A DNA stretch of 64,000 nucleotides from Maribacter algarum (ex Lu et al. 2025) (nom. illeg.) (GCA_947495915.1 CANMAW010000005.1:1-64000), one strand, 5' to 3'; positions 1-9,715 are shown, numbered from the stretch's first letter. Numbers and translations are program-made. Notes: generated from the letters alone by a model not told the origin.

Positions 1-81
1 GAAAAAATAAAAATAATCTGGAATTATTATCCTTTTAATCATCACAAAAAAGGTCAACCTATTTCAGGACAAGACAAAATC

Positions 82-990
82 TCATTCCTTGGAAAAGTCT
101 TCTTCGAAATTGGAAATAAATTCATCAACATACTTTTTGACCTTATCGGCTTTACGAAAGACCAAATAATGCCTTCGTTTCAAACCATTTTTACCAATTC
201 TTTTAAAAATCAAATCATCAGACACCTTAAAGGATTTTAATGCCCATTTAGGCATACACATTATTCCCATATTGGCATCGACCATTTCCAAGGCGACCTC
301 GGTAAGAGGAATAGCGGAAATTTTAAGTGGAGTGATTTTATTCGGTTTTAAAAATTGTTCATACACCGAGACAGTTTCCAACGGAAAGGAATGTATTATC
401 AAATGTGCATCCGAAAAATCATTCGTATCCAAAAAATCAACTTTGTTCAACAGGCTTTCCTTATGTATAATCGCAAAAATCTCATCTTCGTAAACCTCGA
501 TACTGGACAAAACTTCATTTACTGGTTTTGAGGTAACAATAGCAATATCAATATCATTGGACAAAATCTTCGAAATCGGTTGATGTGTGGCTTCAAGAAT
601 CAAATCAACCTCTATTTCTGGATATAAAAGCCCCATTTTTTGAATAAAAGCAGAAAGACCTTGATAAAAACTGTAACATTCCGTGCTAACTTTAATAGTT
701 CCGACAGAACCGCTTCGCAATTGTTCAATGTTCTGAAAACCATTTTCGATACTTTCAAAAATAGAATTCCCTAATTTGTAAAGCTCGCCACCTTCATCGG
801 TCAATTGCCATTTATTACGCGTTCTATGAAAGACCTTGAATCCTAAACGCTCTTCCAATTCCCTTAATTGATGACTTAGAGCGGATTGCGTTAAAAATAG
901 TTTTTCGGAAGAATTTGCAATACTACCTTCTTCAACGATTGTTTTTATCAGCCTAAAATATTTGATTTCCATACGGGGCAAAGTTAGCAA
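82..990 (-). CDS. LysR-family transcriptional regulator
   Basis: ORF; N-terminal winged HTH (YFRLIKTIVEEGSIANSSEKLFLTQSALSHQLRELEERLGFKVFHRTRN) and substrate-binding-like C-terminus. Confidence 0.93.
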   Translation of the reverse strand: MLTLPRMEIKYFRLIKTIVEEGSIANSSEKLFLTQSALSHQLRELEERLGFKVFHRTRNKWQLTDEGGELYKLGNSIFESIENGFQNIEQLRSGSVGTIKVSTECYSFYQGLSAFIQKMGLLYPEIEVDLILEATHQPISKILSNDIDIAIVTSKPVNEVLSSIEVYEDEIFAIIHKESLLNKVDFLDTNDFSDAHLIIHSFPLETVSVYEQFLKPNKITPLKISAIPLTEVALEMVDANMGIMCMPKWALKSFKVSDDLIFKRIGKNGLKRRHYLVFRKADKVKKYVDEFISNFEEDFSKE

Positions 991-1039
991 TTTGTATAGA
1001 TGCTATAATTGAGAAATTTTCAGCTTTAAATTCAAAACC

Positions 1040-1073
1040 TTCAAGTTCAACATTTGAAAATAGGGTTATAACC
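1040..1073. promoter_or_regulatory. Candidate LysR-type operator/promoter region between divergent genes
   Basis: TTCAA-N9-TTGAA (1040-1058) and perfect palindrome GGTTATAACC (1064-1073) between divergent LysR and rhodanese genes. Confidence 0.3.
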
Positions 1074-1107
1074 TAACTAATTTTACCAAAATAAAAACTT
1101 AGAAATT

Positions 1108-1500
1108 ATGAAAAAACAAATTGAATTTTACGAAAACAAACTTGCTTACGAAATGGACCCATCAGATTTATGGGACGCTTTGGAAAAGGACGAAAATACA
1201 GTAGCTTTAGATGCCCGAAAAGCTTTCGGGTTTGAAAAAGAACATATTCCGACCGCTATCAACATTCCGCACAGGGAAATGAACGCAGAAAGCACAAAAC
1301 ATTTGGACAAGTCAAAAACCTATGTTTGCTACTGCGACGGAATCGGCTGTAATGCTTCAACAAAAGGAGCATTGAATATGACCAAACTTGGATTTAAAGT
1401 CAAAGAACTAATGGGCGGAATAGAATGGTGGAAATTTGACGGTTATGCAACCGAAGGCACAAACCCTGTGAGCGGGGAAAAAATGGAATGTGCCTGTTAA
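1108..1500 (+). CDS. Rhodanese-like domain protein
   Basis: ORF; ALDARKAFGFEKEHIPTAINIPHREM and YVCYCDGIGCNASTKGA active-site-like loop. Confidence 0.88.
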   Translation: MKKQIEFYENKLAYEMDPSDLWDALEKDENTVALDARKAFGFEKEHIPTAINIPHREMNAESTKHLDKSKTYVCYCDGIGCNASTKGALNMTKLGFKVKELMGGIEWWKFDGYATEGTNPVSGEKMECAC

Positions 1501-1512
1501 AAACCTGTAGGT

Positions 1513-1956
1513 ATGGACATAAGATTTGCCGAAAAAAAGGACTTGCCACAAATTATTGAATTATGCAAGGAACACGCTGAATACGAAAAAGCGAAATATG
1601 AACAAGAGAATAAAGCGAACTTGTTATCCGCTTTTATTTTTGGGCAAAACCCCAGTTTAAAATGCTTGATTGTAGAGCAAGATAATTCGATTATTGGCTA
1701 TGCTACATTTATGAAACAATTTTCGACTTGGGACGCGGATTTTTACATCTACCTTGATTGCTTATTCCTCAAAGCAAATACGAGAGGACAAGGTATAGGT
1801 ACTCGTCTGATTGAAAAGGTTGAGCAATATGCAAAAGTTGAAAATTGTAAAATTATACAATGGCAAACCCCTGATTTTAATAAGAAAGCTATAGATTTTT
1901 ATAAAAAAATTGGTGGAGTTTCCAAAACTAAAGAAAGATTCTGTCTGGAAATTTGA
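1513..1956 (+). CDS. GNAT-family N-acetyltransferase
   Basis: ORF; LFLKANTRGQGIGTRLIEKVEQYA acetyl-CoA binding motif. Confidence 0.92.
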   Translation: MDIRFAEKKDLPQIIELCKEHAEYEKAKYEQENKANLLSAFIFGQNPSLKCLIVEQDNSIIGYATFMKQFSTWDADFYIYLDCLFLKANTRGQGIGTRLIEKVEQYAKVENCKIIQWQTPDFNKKAIDFYKKIGGVSKTKERFCLEI

Positions 1957-1966
1957 GAACGGAAAA

Positions 1967-2161
1967 GCCAGCAGATAACAATGGCTATAAGCAATACCGG
2001 GCTTTAGACTGACCGAAAGTTAGTTAAGTAAATCGAAGTCCGTAAAGCCTTATTTTGAGTTTTTATCGTTAAATTTAAAAACAAAAAATAAGGCTTTACT
2101 ATGTGCCATTCGGAAAGGTCTGTGCTGAAAATCAAACATACGAGCCGAGACCGTTAGGCAA
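1967..2161 (+). repeat. attC-like palindromic intergenic element E1
   Basis: Left core GCCAGCAGATAAC + AATGGCTATAAG; right half CGAGCCGAGACC + core GTTAGGCAA; inner 15-bp stem GTAAAGCCTTATTTT/AAAATAAGGCTTTAC (2042-2056/2085-2099). Confidence 0.75.
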
Positions 2162-2186
2162 CATTAAAAACAAGGTAAAATCAAGA

Positions 2187-2957
2187 ATGCCATTCAATAA
2201 ATTAGAATACATCTCTATAGAAAATCAAACTACTGAATTCCCTAAGCATTTTCATGAAACGTTTTGTATTTCACTCATACATAAAGGAACAGAACAAATC
2301 GATTTTGAAAAACATAGTCTCTTTAGTGAAGCTGGTAGTATTTCAATTACCAACCCTTATGAAGTGCATTCAAACCCTTTGATTGATAAAACTTCCTGTT
2401 TAAAATTTGATACTATTTATGTTCCAAATGAACTTATGAAAAAAGCCTTAAACGGAAAAAATATAAAGTTCGCCAATGGGAGTAGGAAAATAAAAAGTAA
2501 AAAAATTACTCGCTTGTTTTTAGCCCTAAAAAATGCTTTAGAAACAACAAATAAAAACACTATTGCTAATAATTTTCATCTATTCGCTACTACTCTTGAG
2601 CAGTTTGCAGAGGAAAATAAAACAGACTATTCATACATCAACTTTAAAAACCTCACTAAGACAAACAACTATATAGAAAATCATATACAAGAAAAATTTC
2701 ACTTAGAAGAACTATCTAAAATGGCACATATTAATAAATATGGTTTTTCAAAAAAGTTCAAAACATTTACGGGAATGACACCAATGAATTATATACTTAT
2801 GCGAAAAGTATTTTCGAGTAAAAAGGTAATAAAAAACACTACAAACCTTACTGATTTAGCCTACCTATATAATTTTACAGACTTAGCTCACTATTCTAAA
2901 ACCTTTAAACGCTTTATAGGCATTTCACCAAAAGACTATAAAAACAGCTTGCTTTAA
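2187..2957 (+). CDS. AraC-family transcriptional regulator (cupin-like N-terminus)
   Basis: ORF; start taken at the internal Met (MPFNKLEYISIENQ) because the upstream part of the ORF lies in element E1; C-terminal double HTH. Confidence 0.9.
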   Translation: MPFNKLEYISIENQTTEFPKHFHETFCISLIHKGTEQIDFEKHSLFSEAGSISITNPYEVHSNPLIDKTSCLKFDTIYVPNELMKKALNGKNIKFANGSRKIKSKKITRLFLALKNALETTNKNTIANNFHLFATTLEQFAEENKTDYSYINFKNLTKTNNYIENHIQEKFHLEELSKMAHINKYGFSKKFKTFTGMTPMNYILMRKVFSSKKVIKNTTNLTDLAYLYNFTDLAHYSKTFKRFIGISPKDYKNSLL

Positions 2958-3027
2958 AATTGTCAATATTATACAAGTAATTAAGGTTCTGGCAGTATTA
3001 CATTTGTAAAAAACATATAATTTTACA

Positions 3028-4521
3028 ATGAGTACGATTACTAAACTTAGCATTTTTCTACTTATAATACTTGCAATTTCTTGCAATTTAGAACCAAAGA
3101 AGGGTGTAACTATTGAGGAAAATAGACTTTCAGAAAAAGAAATGCTTGACGATTATCAGTTGTTTAAAAATATCTTTGAACAAGCCAATGCGGGTCTATA
3201 TAAATACCATACAAAGCAAGCAATAGATAGTGTTTTTGAAGCAAACGAAAGGCTTATAAACGACAAACTATCATACCGAGAATATTATAATGTATTATGG
3301 AATGTAATCGATTATACAGGAAGTTGCCATAATGAACTGTATTTTCCAGACTCATTAAAACAGCAGTTAAATAAAGAACCAATATATTTCCCCTTACCAT
3401 TAAAACATTTGGATGATAAAATATACACCAAGCACAGATTTGAAACTATTCCTAAGGGAAGTGAAATTATAGCTGTAAATAATATACCCAATAAAAAATT
3501 AGCTTCATTATTAGCAAATTACACCAGCACTGATGGTCATAACAAAACAGGAAAACACGCATTTATAGAAACTGGTAGACTAGCAAGGTATATGTACTTG
3601 ATTTTTGGAAAACAACAACATTTTGAAATTGTCTACAAAGGTGAAAATTCATCTAGTATAAAAGAACAAATTACAGCAGTTGATTATACTACTTTCTTAA
3701 ATAATTTCAAGAAAAAGCAAACTAAAATAGAAGAAGAAAAAGAATATAGTTTTAAATATATAGACACTATAAAATCAGGTTACTTAAAAGTAAAAACTTT
3801 CGGTATGGGTGGACCAGATTCCAAAGGACATAAACAGTATGCTAAATTTCTAGATTCAGTTTTTATTCAATTAAAGACAAATAAAGCTACAAGCCTAATT
3901 GTAGATGTTCGAAATAATGGAGGTGGAAATGACCCAAACGATATACTTCTGTATTCGTACTTAACAAAAAGAAAATTTAAAGAGAATACATCTGCCTACA
4001 CTATTTTTCAAGACATTCCTTTTAAAGAACATTACATTGATGATGACATTAACGAATTACCAAAAAGTTTAAAAGAAGAACATTCTATTTTTAAAGATGG
4101 GAAATACTACCAAAACAACAGTTTTAATAAAGTTTGGAATCCGAATAAAAATGCATTTAACGGAACCATTTATTTGTTAGTAGACGCTTTTGTTGCCTCT
4201 GCAGGCTCATTATTCGCTAGTTTAGTTAAAAGTGATGAACAAACCATTGTAATAGGAGAAGAAACAGCTGGTGGATATTACGGACACACTGGCCACATCC
4301 CTGTAAATTACCAATTGCCAAACTCAAAATTAATTCTACAATTCTCAATAGTAGATTTAGAACAAGATGTAAAAGAATTACCCGATGAAAACTATGGTGA
4401 TGGTATTAAACCTGACTTCAATATAATTCAATCGCACTCAGATTTTATAGATAAGAAAGACACACAACTAAACTTTACCATTAATTTGATTAAAAGTAAA
4501 ACATTGCCTAACAAGGTATAA
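3028..4521 (+). CDS. S41-family peptidase-like lipoprotein
   Basis: ORF; lipobox LAISC; SLIVDVRNNGGG and AFVASAGSLFASLVK...VIGEETAGGYYG motifs. Confidence 0.88.
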   Translation: MSTITKLSIFLLIILAISCNLEPKKGVTIEENRLSEKEMLDDYQLFKNIFEQANAGLYKYHTKQAIDSVFEANERLINDKLSYREYYNVLWNVIDYTGSCHNELYFPDSLKQQLNKEPIYFPLPLKHLDDKIYTKHRFETIPKGSEIIAVNNIPNKKLASLLANYTSTDGHNKTGKHAFIETGRLARYMYLIFGKQQHFEIVYKGENSSSIKEQITAVDYTTFLNNFKKKQTKIEEEKEYSFKYIDTIKSGYLKVKTFGMGGPDSKGHKQYAKFLDSVFIQLKTNKATSLIVDVRNNGGGNDPNDILLYSYLTKRKFKENTSAYTIFQDIPFKEHYIDDDINELPKSLKEEHSIFKDGKYYQNNSFNKVWNPNKNAFNGTIYLLVDAFVASAGSLFASLVKSDEQTIVIGEETAGGYYGHTGHIPVNYQLPNSKLILQFSIVDLEQDVKELPDENYGDGIKPDFNIIQSHSDFIDKKDTQLNFTINLIKSKTLPNKV

Positions 4522-4703
4522 AAAACATAGGGCGGTTTAGGCTAAACCTGAAAGCCTATGTTTATTTACAAAGTCGCCAAATATAAAATTTAGAATTTTC
4601 AACAAAAAAGATAAAAAGCAAAATATTATATTTGGCTTAGTACCAATTCGAAACATATCACTTATCATCTGCCCTACGTTTATTATACTGAACGTTACCA
4701 CCA
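4504..4703 (+). repeat. attC-like palindromic intergenic element E2
   Basis: Left TTGCCTAACAAGGTATAAAAAACATAGGGCGG, right CTGCCCTACGTTTATTATACTGAACGTTACCACCA; inner stem GCCAAATATAA/TTATATTTGGC; overlaps the stop codon of the upstream CDS. Confidence 0.82.
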
Positions 4704-4712
4704 ATTTCGAAA

Positions 4713-5474
4713 ATGAAAAGATACTTAATAACAATATTGATTGGATTTAACCTTTTCTCATGTTTATCTGAAAGTAAAAAAGATGAGACAAACTCTAATC
4801 AAGAAACAACGACAACAAGTATTGAGAATACTGTTGGAGAAAGAATTGATGGACCCGCAAATGTTCGAGATACTATTAATGGAAAAATTATTTTCAAACT
4901 TTATGACAATGTTTTAGTTGAATCAACTCCTGAAGAAAACGACTGGAATGTTATAGGCATAATGCCAAGTAACCCTAAATCCGATTATAATGAAAATCTT
5001 CTGAAAAAAGGAGTTAAGATTTTAGTTGACGACCAAGTTATAGGAGAAACGCTTCATAACGTAGAAGTTATCATGGGTTTGTCGGGGTACACCCATAAAA
5101 ACAACATTAGACAAAATACAATTATAGAAAATGCATTAAAATCTCATTTAATTAGCACTAATTACAGTAGAAAAATAGAGGGCTTTAAAAGCTTTATAGC
5201 AGACTTTAATCTTGAAAAAGATGAACAGTTTGAGGGACTAGTAGTTTACTATAAATATGAGAATTGGATTGATGACCCGTCACCAATGATGCGTATTGGG
5301 CTTGTTTTTGAAAATGACAAATTGATTTCTATTTTACATTCTAGATCATTGATAATAAAAGAGACTACCGACCATAAATTGGATTATGCATTTGACTGCT
5401 TGACATACAATGATGTTAGTAACACGGAAAATATTGTAAAAAGATTCAACCATTTTGTTAATTCCGTGGACTAA
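4713..5474 (+). CDS. Lipoprotein with SH3-like domain
   Basis: ORF; lipobox LFSC; GPANVRDTINGKIIFKLYDNVLVESTPEENDWNVI resembles bacterial SH3-like repeats. Confidence 0.7.
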   Translation: MKRYLITILIGFNLFSCLSESKKDETNSNQETTTTSIENTVGERIDGPANVRDTINGKIIFKLYDNVLVESTPEENDWNVIGIMPSNPKSDYNENLLKKGVKILVDDQVIGETLHNVEVIMGLSGYTHKNNIRQNTIIENALKSHLISTNYSRKIEGFKSFIADFNLEKDEQFEGLVVYYKYENWIDDPSPMMRIGLVFENDKLISILHSRSLIIKETTDHKLDYAFDCLTYNDVSNTENIVKRFNHFVNSVD

Positions 5475-5478
5475 AAAC

Positions 5479-5679
5479 TGGTGGTAACACAACCAATAAA
5501 CAATACGGGCTTCTCTCCTATTCGAATGGTTTGCGTATTTTTATAGAGTCCGCCAAATCTTTTGATTTGGTATTAAAAGAAAAAAATTAAAACAAAACAC
5601 AAAAGATTTGGCTTGTGATTAACCTGAAAGTAATCGCTTATTTTCTGCCCAACTTGCCATATATTTAACGTTGGCAGTA
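5479..5679 (+). repeat. attC-like palindromic intergenic element E3 (type A)
   Basis: Left core TGGTGGTAAC, right core GTTGGCAGTA; inner stem GCCAAATCTTTTG/CAAAAGATTTGGC (5552-5564/5600-5612). Confidence 0.82.
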
Positions 5680-5691
5680 ATTAGGTACGAG

Positions 5692-6255
5692 ATGAAAAAC
5701 TATTTAGAATCTTTTGGAATATTAACTGCGAATGAAATTAAATCATTTGAAGATTTAGTCACATCTAGAAAATTAAACAAAGGAGAGTACTATATTAAAG
5801 AAGGCAACATATCAATGGATGTTTCATTTGTACGTTCGGGTTTGTTAAGGTCATTCTATTATAATTCACAAGGAGAAGAAACTACCTATTGTTTTACATT
5901 TTCAAATTCTTTTGTTACAGCGTATTCTTCATTCTTAAGTCAAACCAAAACATTAGAAAATATTCAGGCTTTAACCGATGTAGAATTATATTCTCTTTCA
6001 CGAGAACAAATTTTAAATCTCGAACAAAACAGCGAAAACTGGTTGCGACTATTTAAGTTTCTAACAGAACAAGAGTATATTAAAATGGAAAAACGAATTT
6101 TCTTGCTTCAAAAAGAAACAGCAGAAAAACGGTATGAAGATTTATTGAAATATAAATCAGACTATTTACAACAAATTCCTTTAAGCTATTTAGCTTCTTA
6201 TCTAGGTATTACACAACGACATTTAAGCAGAATTAGGGCGCATATTTCGAATTAG
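5692..6255 (+). CDS. Crp/Fnr-family transcriptional regulator
   Basis: ORF; cyclic-nucleotide-binding-like fold plus SYLASYLGITQRHLSRIRAHI HTH; upstream TTG start of the ORF track lies inside E3, so the ATG at 5692 is preferred. Confidence 0.88.
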   Translation: MKNYLESFGILTANEIKSFEDLVTSRKLNKGEYYIKEGNISMDVSFVRSGLLRSFYYNSQGEETTYCFTFSNSFVTAYSSFLSQTKTLENIQALTDVELYSLSREQILNLEQNSENWLRLFKFLTEQEYIKMEKRIFLLQKETAEKRYEDLLKYKSDYLQQIPLSYLASYLGITQRHLSRIRAHISN

Positions 6256-6307
6256 ACAAATGTCCTATTTAATTCACTATTGATCTTCGACTTTTGTATC
6301 AAAAAGA

Positions 6308-6886
6308 ATGATGAATATTTTAATTATCAATGGCCACCCTAACAAACAAAGCTATAATTATGCTTTGGCAGAAGCATACAAAGAAGGTGTTCAAAAAACG
6401 AGTGCAAAATTATCAACAATTAATATTGGTGAATTAAGCTTCAATCCAAATCTTCAGTTTGGCTATCAACAAAGAACCGAAATAGAACCAGATCTTAAAG
6501 TAGCAATTGAGAAAATTAAAAATGCTAATCATATTGTTTGGATATTTCCTATGTGGTGGTATGGTTACCCGGCAATAATGAAAGGATTTATTGACCGTAC
6601 GTTTCTGCCTGGTATTGCATTTAAACCAGTAAAAGGAAAGGCATTTCCTGAAAAATTACTTAAAGGAAAAACAGCACGAATAATAATTACATCAGATTCT
6701 CCAAGATGGTATGATTTTTTGTTTATGAAAAGCCCTGCAATTAATCAGTTTAGAAAAGGAACATTGAATTTTTGTGGAATAAAACCTGTAAAAGTTACTT
6801 ATATTGCTCCTATTAAAAATTCGTCAAAAGAATTTAGAAAACAATGGTTGAATGCTGTAACTATCTTAGGAGAGAAACTAAAATAA
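6308..6886 (+). CDS. NAD(P)H-dependent oxidoreductase, flavodoxin-like fold
   Basis: ORF; ILIINGHPNKQSYNYALAEAYKEG, FPMWWYGYPAIMKGFIDRTF. Confidence 0.92.
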   Translation: MMNILIINGHPNKQSYNYALAEAYKEGVQKTSAKLSTINIGELSFNPNLQFGYQQRTEIEPDLKVAIEKIKNANHIVWIFPMWWYGYPAIMKGFIDRTFLPGIAFKPVKGKAFPEKLLKGKTARIIITSDSPRWYDFLFMKSPAINQFRKGTLNFCGIKPVKVTYIAPIKNSSKEFRKQWLNAVTILGEKLK

Positions 6887-6887
6887 C

Positions 6888-7022
6888 TACTGCCAACAAT
6901 GTGTATAAGTAATAGCGGTTTAAGTGATAAAAGGAAAGTATAAACATAAAACAAAGGTCAGTGCAAAACCGAAAGGTTAGTGAATAGAAATCCACTACTG
7001 CTCATAGCCGATACCGTAGTGC
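6888..7022 (+). repeat. attC-like intergenic element E4 (short type)
   Basis: Left TACTGCCAACAATGTGTATAAG, right CTCATAGCCGATACCGTAGTGC; contains AATAGCGGTTTAAGTGATAAAAGGAAAG shared with 18396. Confidence 0.75.
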
Positions 7023-7038
7023 ATTAAAACCAAACTTT

Positions 7039-7572
7039 ATGGAAATAGGAAATAAAATGATAAAACTTAATTGGAAATTTAGAATTGTGTCAGCAATTTC
7101 AACTGGACTTTTATTTGTTGGAATTATGTGTCTTATGGACTATTTTTTAGATGGAGAATTTCAAAGTATGAATAGTTACTTGTTTCAAGGGATATTTTTC
7201 GGAATATTTATGGGAATTGGATTTCCGTATGTAACTCAAAAATTCGGAACTAAATTTAATTCTAAAATCGGAAAAAATATTAAGCCTGAATTGACTCAAG
7301 ACGAAAATATTGAAATAGAAGGTCCTGCAAATTTATTTCGTGGAATAGAAGGTGTTGGCGGTAAATTATTTTTAACGAACAAGAAAGTTGCTTTTAAATC
7401 CCATAAAATAAATATTCAAAAAGGACAGACTGACATTCCTTACGAGAATATTAGCGAAATAATAAAAAGAAAAACAGCAAAATTAATTGACAACGGAATT
7501 CGAATAATAACCAATGACGGAAATGAATTTGACTTTGTTGTTAATGAACGAGAAAAGTGGGTTGAAAGCTGA
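7039..7572 (+). CDS. Membrane protein with GRAM-like C-terminal domain
   Basis: ORF; two N-terminal TM segments, then EGPANLFRGIEGVGGKLFLTNKKVAFKSHKINIQKGQTDIPYENI. Confidence 0.6.
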   Translation: MEIGNKMIKLNWKFRIVSAISTGLLFVGIMCLMDYFLDGEFQSMNSYLFQGIFFGIFMGIGFPYVTQKFGTKFNSKIGKNIKPELTQDENIEIEGPANLFRGIEGVGGKLFLTNKKVAFKSHKINIQKGQTDIPYENISEIIKRKTAKLIDNGIRIITNDGNEFDFVVNEREKWVES

Positions 7573-7585
7573 ACGAAAAAATAAC

Positions 7586-7722
7586 GCACTACAACACCGT
7601 ATAAAATTAATGGCTAGTCCTTGCCTACTTACGAAAATCCTCGCGGATTTTCTATCTGGTGTTTCTTTGCTAAATAAAGTGCTTAAACACGCCACTAATT
7701 TTATACAAAACCGTTATAGCAC
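7586..7722 (+). repeat. attC-like palindromic intergenic element E5 (type B)
   Basis: GCACTACAACACCGTATAAAATTAATGGC...GCCACTAATTTTATACAAAACCGTTATAGCAC; internal hairpin GAAAATCCTCGCGGATTTTC (7633-7652). Confidence 0.85.
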
Positions 7723-7725
7723 ATT

Positions 7726-8322
7726 ATGAAAAACCAAATCAGCATGAATCGAATCTTGATAACTTCCCTCATCCTTTTATTCGGACTTGTAAGTTGTAAA
7801 AATTCTGAAAAGACAATTGACAAGCTTCAAATTGCTGAAAATTATTTCGTGGCTCTTGATGAATCAAATAGTGCCAAAATGGAAGGTTTATTAGCGGATA
7901 GTTTGATAACCACAATACCGAAATATGAATATGAAGTAAGATACTCTAAAAATGACTACTTGAGGGACTGGTTAAAATGGGACTCGATTTTTGAACCAAC
8001 TTATAAAGTGCTTGAAATGAATCTGGAAAACGGAAATGTCAAAGCAAAGGTTTCAAAATCGGACAAGAGAATTATTTTCTTTATGGGAAAGCCATTTATC
8101 ACAAATGAGATTCTAAGATTCAAAGATGATAAAATAATTGAATTAGAAACGGAGTACGTAAATTTCGAAGAAGATATTTGGGGAAAGAATAGAACTGAAC
8201 TTTTAAATTGGACTAAAGAAAATCATCCTGAACTCAATCTTGACCTTAATATTAATATACAAACTGAATCTGGAGGAAAGCTATTCTTAAAGGCAATTGA
8301 ACGGTATGAAAACGAGAAATAA
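7726..8322 (+). CDS. SnoaL/NTF2-like lipoprotein
   Basis: ORF; lipobox GLVSC; KIAENYFVALDESNSAKMEGLLADSL-like NTF2 start. Confidence 0.6.
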   Translation: MKNQISMNRILITSLILLFGLVSCKNSEKTIDKLQIAENYFVALDESNSAKMEGLLADSLITTIPKYEYEVRYSKNDYLRDWLKWDSIFEPTYKVLEMNLENGNVKAKVSKSDKRIIFFMGKPFITNEILRFKDDKIIELETEYVNFEEDIWGKNRTELLNWTKENHPELNLDLNINIQTESGGKLFLKAIERYENEK

Positions 8323-8323
8323 C

Positions 8324-8528
8324 GTGCTACAACAATGGCTATAATTAATACGGGTTTCGGTGCTTAACGCCAAGTTTAGGCATATTTATGAAGGCCGCCA
8401 AATCTTTTGGATTTGGCAATTAAAAAAGAAAAATAATTTTAAAAAAAAACTCTGGCTCGCAGACCAGACGGAAACGAAAGGTTTCCTTGCCTGCCCTACT
8501 TGCCATAGCTGAGACCGTTGTTGGGCAT
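8324..8528 (+). repeat. attC-like palindromic intergenic element E6 (type A)
   Basis: GTGCTACAACAATGGCTATAATTAATACGGG...CCCTACTTGCCATAGCTGAGACCGTTGTTGGGCAT; hairpins CCAAATCTTTTGGATTTGG and GGAAACGAAAGGTTTCC; very similar to E10. Confidence 0.87.
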
Positions 8529-8565
8529 CATTTTAAGCGCAACATTCAAATAGTATTCTTGCAAA

Positions 8566-9129
8566 ATGAAAGAAAAATTAAAAGAACATATTGAAAATTT
8601 AACACCTCTTACAGATGATGAATTTTCCTTTGTTTTATCACATTTCTCATTTGAAAAACACAAAAAAAATGATTTTCTTATTCGAGAAGGAGAAAACGTA
8701 AGGCACTGTTATTTTGTTGTTTCAGGGCTTTTGAAATTAGTTTTCAATGATAAAGATGAAAAGCAACACATTGTATCCTTTGCAATGGAAGATTGGTGGG
8801 AAAGTGATTTTTCGGCTTACTTTACAAAAACTAAAGCAAAAATGTCATTGCAATGTATTGAAAACACTACCGTATTTTCAATTAGCCTTGATAATTATGA
8901 AAAATTATCTACTGAATTACCCAAAATGGAGCGTTTCTTTCTTAAAAAATCTAATTCAGGACATATTGCTGCACAAAATAGGATTTTATCATTTCTAACA
9001 TCGAGTGCTAAGGAGAGATACGAACAATTACTTAAACAATACCCTTCATTATTTCAAAGAGTACCTAAAACCCTTTTAGCTTCTTATTTAGGGGTTTCTC
9101 GTGAGACGCTCAGTCGACTTTCTTCTTAA
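8566..9129 (+). CDS. Crp/Fnr-family transcriptional regulator (C-terminus ends early after LSRLSS)
   Basis: ORF; cNMP-binding fold and LLASYLGVSRETLSRLSS HTH. Confidence 0.88.
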   Translation: MKEKLKEHIENLTPLTDDEFSFVLSHFSFEKHKKNDFLIREGENVRHCYFVVSGLLKLVFNDKDEKQHIVSFAMEDWWESDFSAYFTKTKAKMSLQCIENTTVFSISLDNYEKLSTELPKMERFFLKKSNSGHIAAQNRILSFLTSSAKERYEQLLKQYPSLFQRVPKTLLASYLGVSRETLSRLSS

Positions 9130-9218
9130 AGTTTTCCTTTCTTTATAATTGTGATGTTTGTCACGCCCGAACAATACTATTATTTAAATATTTGCAGTGT
9201 AATCACAAAACTATAATT

Positions 9219-9314
9219 ATGAAAAATAAAGTAAAATTATTAGCAATTATATTATTAACAACTATGTCAACATACGCACAAAAGAAAGGAACAAATGGAA
9301 AAACGAATAATTAA
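9219..9314 (+). CDS. Short signal-peptide-like ORF (about 31 aa) overlapping the next gene out of frame
   Basis: ATG AAA AAT AAA ... translates MKNKVKLLAIILLTTMSTYAQKKGTNGKTNN*. Confidence 0.4.
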   Translation: MKNKVKLLAIILLTTMSTYAQKKGTNGKTNN

Positions 9315-9684
9315 TCCATGGCAATGGCAAAACGAAAGAAGTTATGTACAGGCAGTAGAAGTGAAAAAACCTGAAGGAACTTTATATATATCAGGGCAAA
9401 CAGCAACAAATGCAGATGGAAAATCAAGTATTGAAGATATGAAAACTCAACTAATTGAATCTTTGGCTAATTTAGAAAAAGTTATTACAGAAGCTGGATA
9501 CAAATGTGAGAATATAATTAGATTAAACGTATATACCACTTCAACAGATGAGCTATTTTCTTGTTTTGATATTTTCCAAAATTGGATAACTAGACATAAT
9601 ATAAAACAGACAAGTACCTTATTAGAGGTAAAAAGTCTTTTTGAAACATTAAAAGTAGAATTAGAAGTTACTGTTGTTAAGTAA
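9295..9684 (+). CDS. RidA/YjgF-family protein
   Basis: ORF; LYISGQTATNADGKSSIEDMKTQLIESLANLEKVITEAGYKCENIIRLNVYTT. Confidence 0.9.
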   Translation: MEKRIINPWQWQNERSYVQAVEVKKPEGTLYISGQTATNADGKSSIEDMKTQLIESLANLEKVITEAGYKCENIIRLNVYTTSTDELFSCFDIFQNWITRHNIKQTSTLLEVKSLFETLKVELEVTVVK

Positions 9685-9715
9685 TATTTGATTAAGGTAT
9701 TCGGATAAAAAACGA

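Noticed and set aside
2103-2186. N-terminal 28 residues of the AraC ORF
   Set aside because: They translate the right half of element E1; homology-like sequence starts at the Met at 2187.
4504-4703. Intergenic palindromes as ordinary Rho-independent terminators
   Set aside because: They are 135-215 bp, have matched unit-specific outer cores, nested stems and no consistent U-tract, so a terminator alone does not explain them, though termination could be a side function.
5671-5691. Upstream TTG start of the Crp/Fnr ORF
   Set aside because: Those codons (TTGGCAGTAATTAGG) are the right core of element E3; the ATG at 5692 is more plausible.
7633-7652. Elements as MITEs or simple IS derivatives
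   Set aside because: Termini are not constant between copies, no target duplications were seen, and the conserved matching is across the intervening gene unit rather than within a copy.
7586-7722. CRISPR array
   Set aside because: Repeats are long, diverged and separated by whole genes of variable size; no short regular direct repeats or Cas genes are seen.
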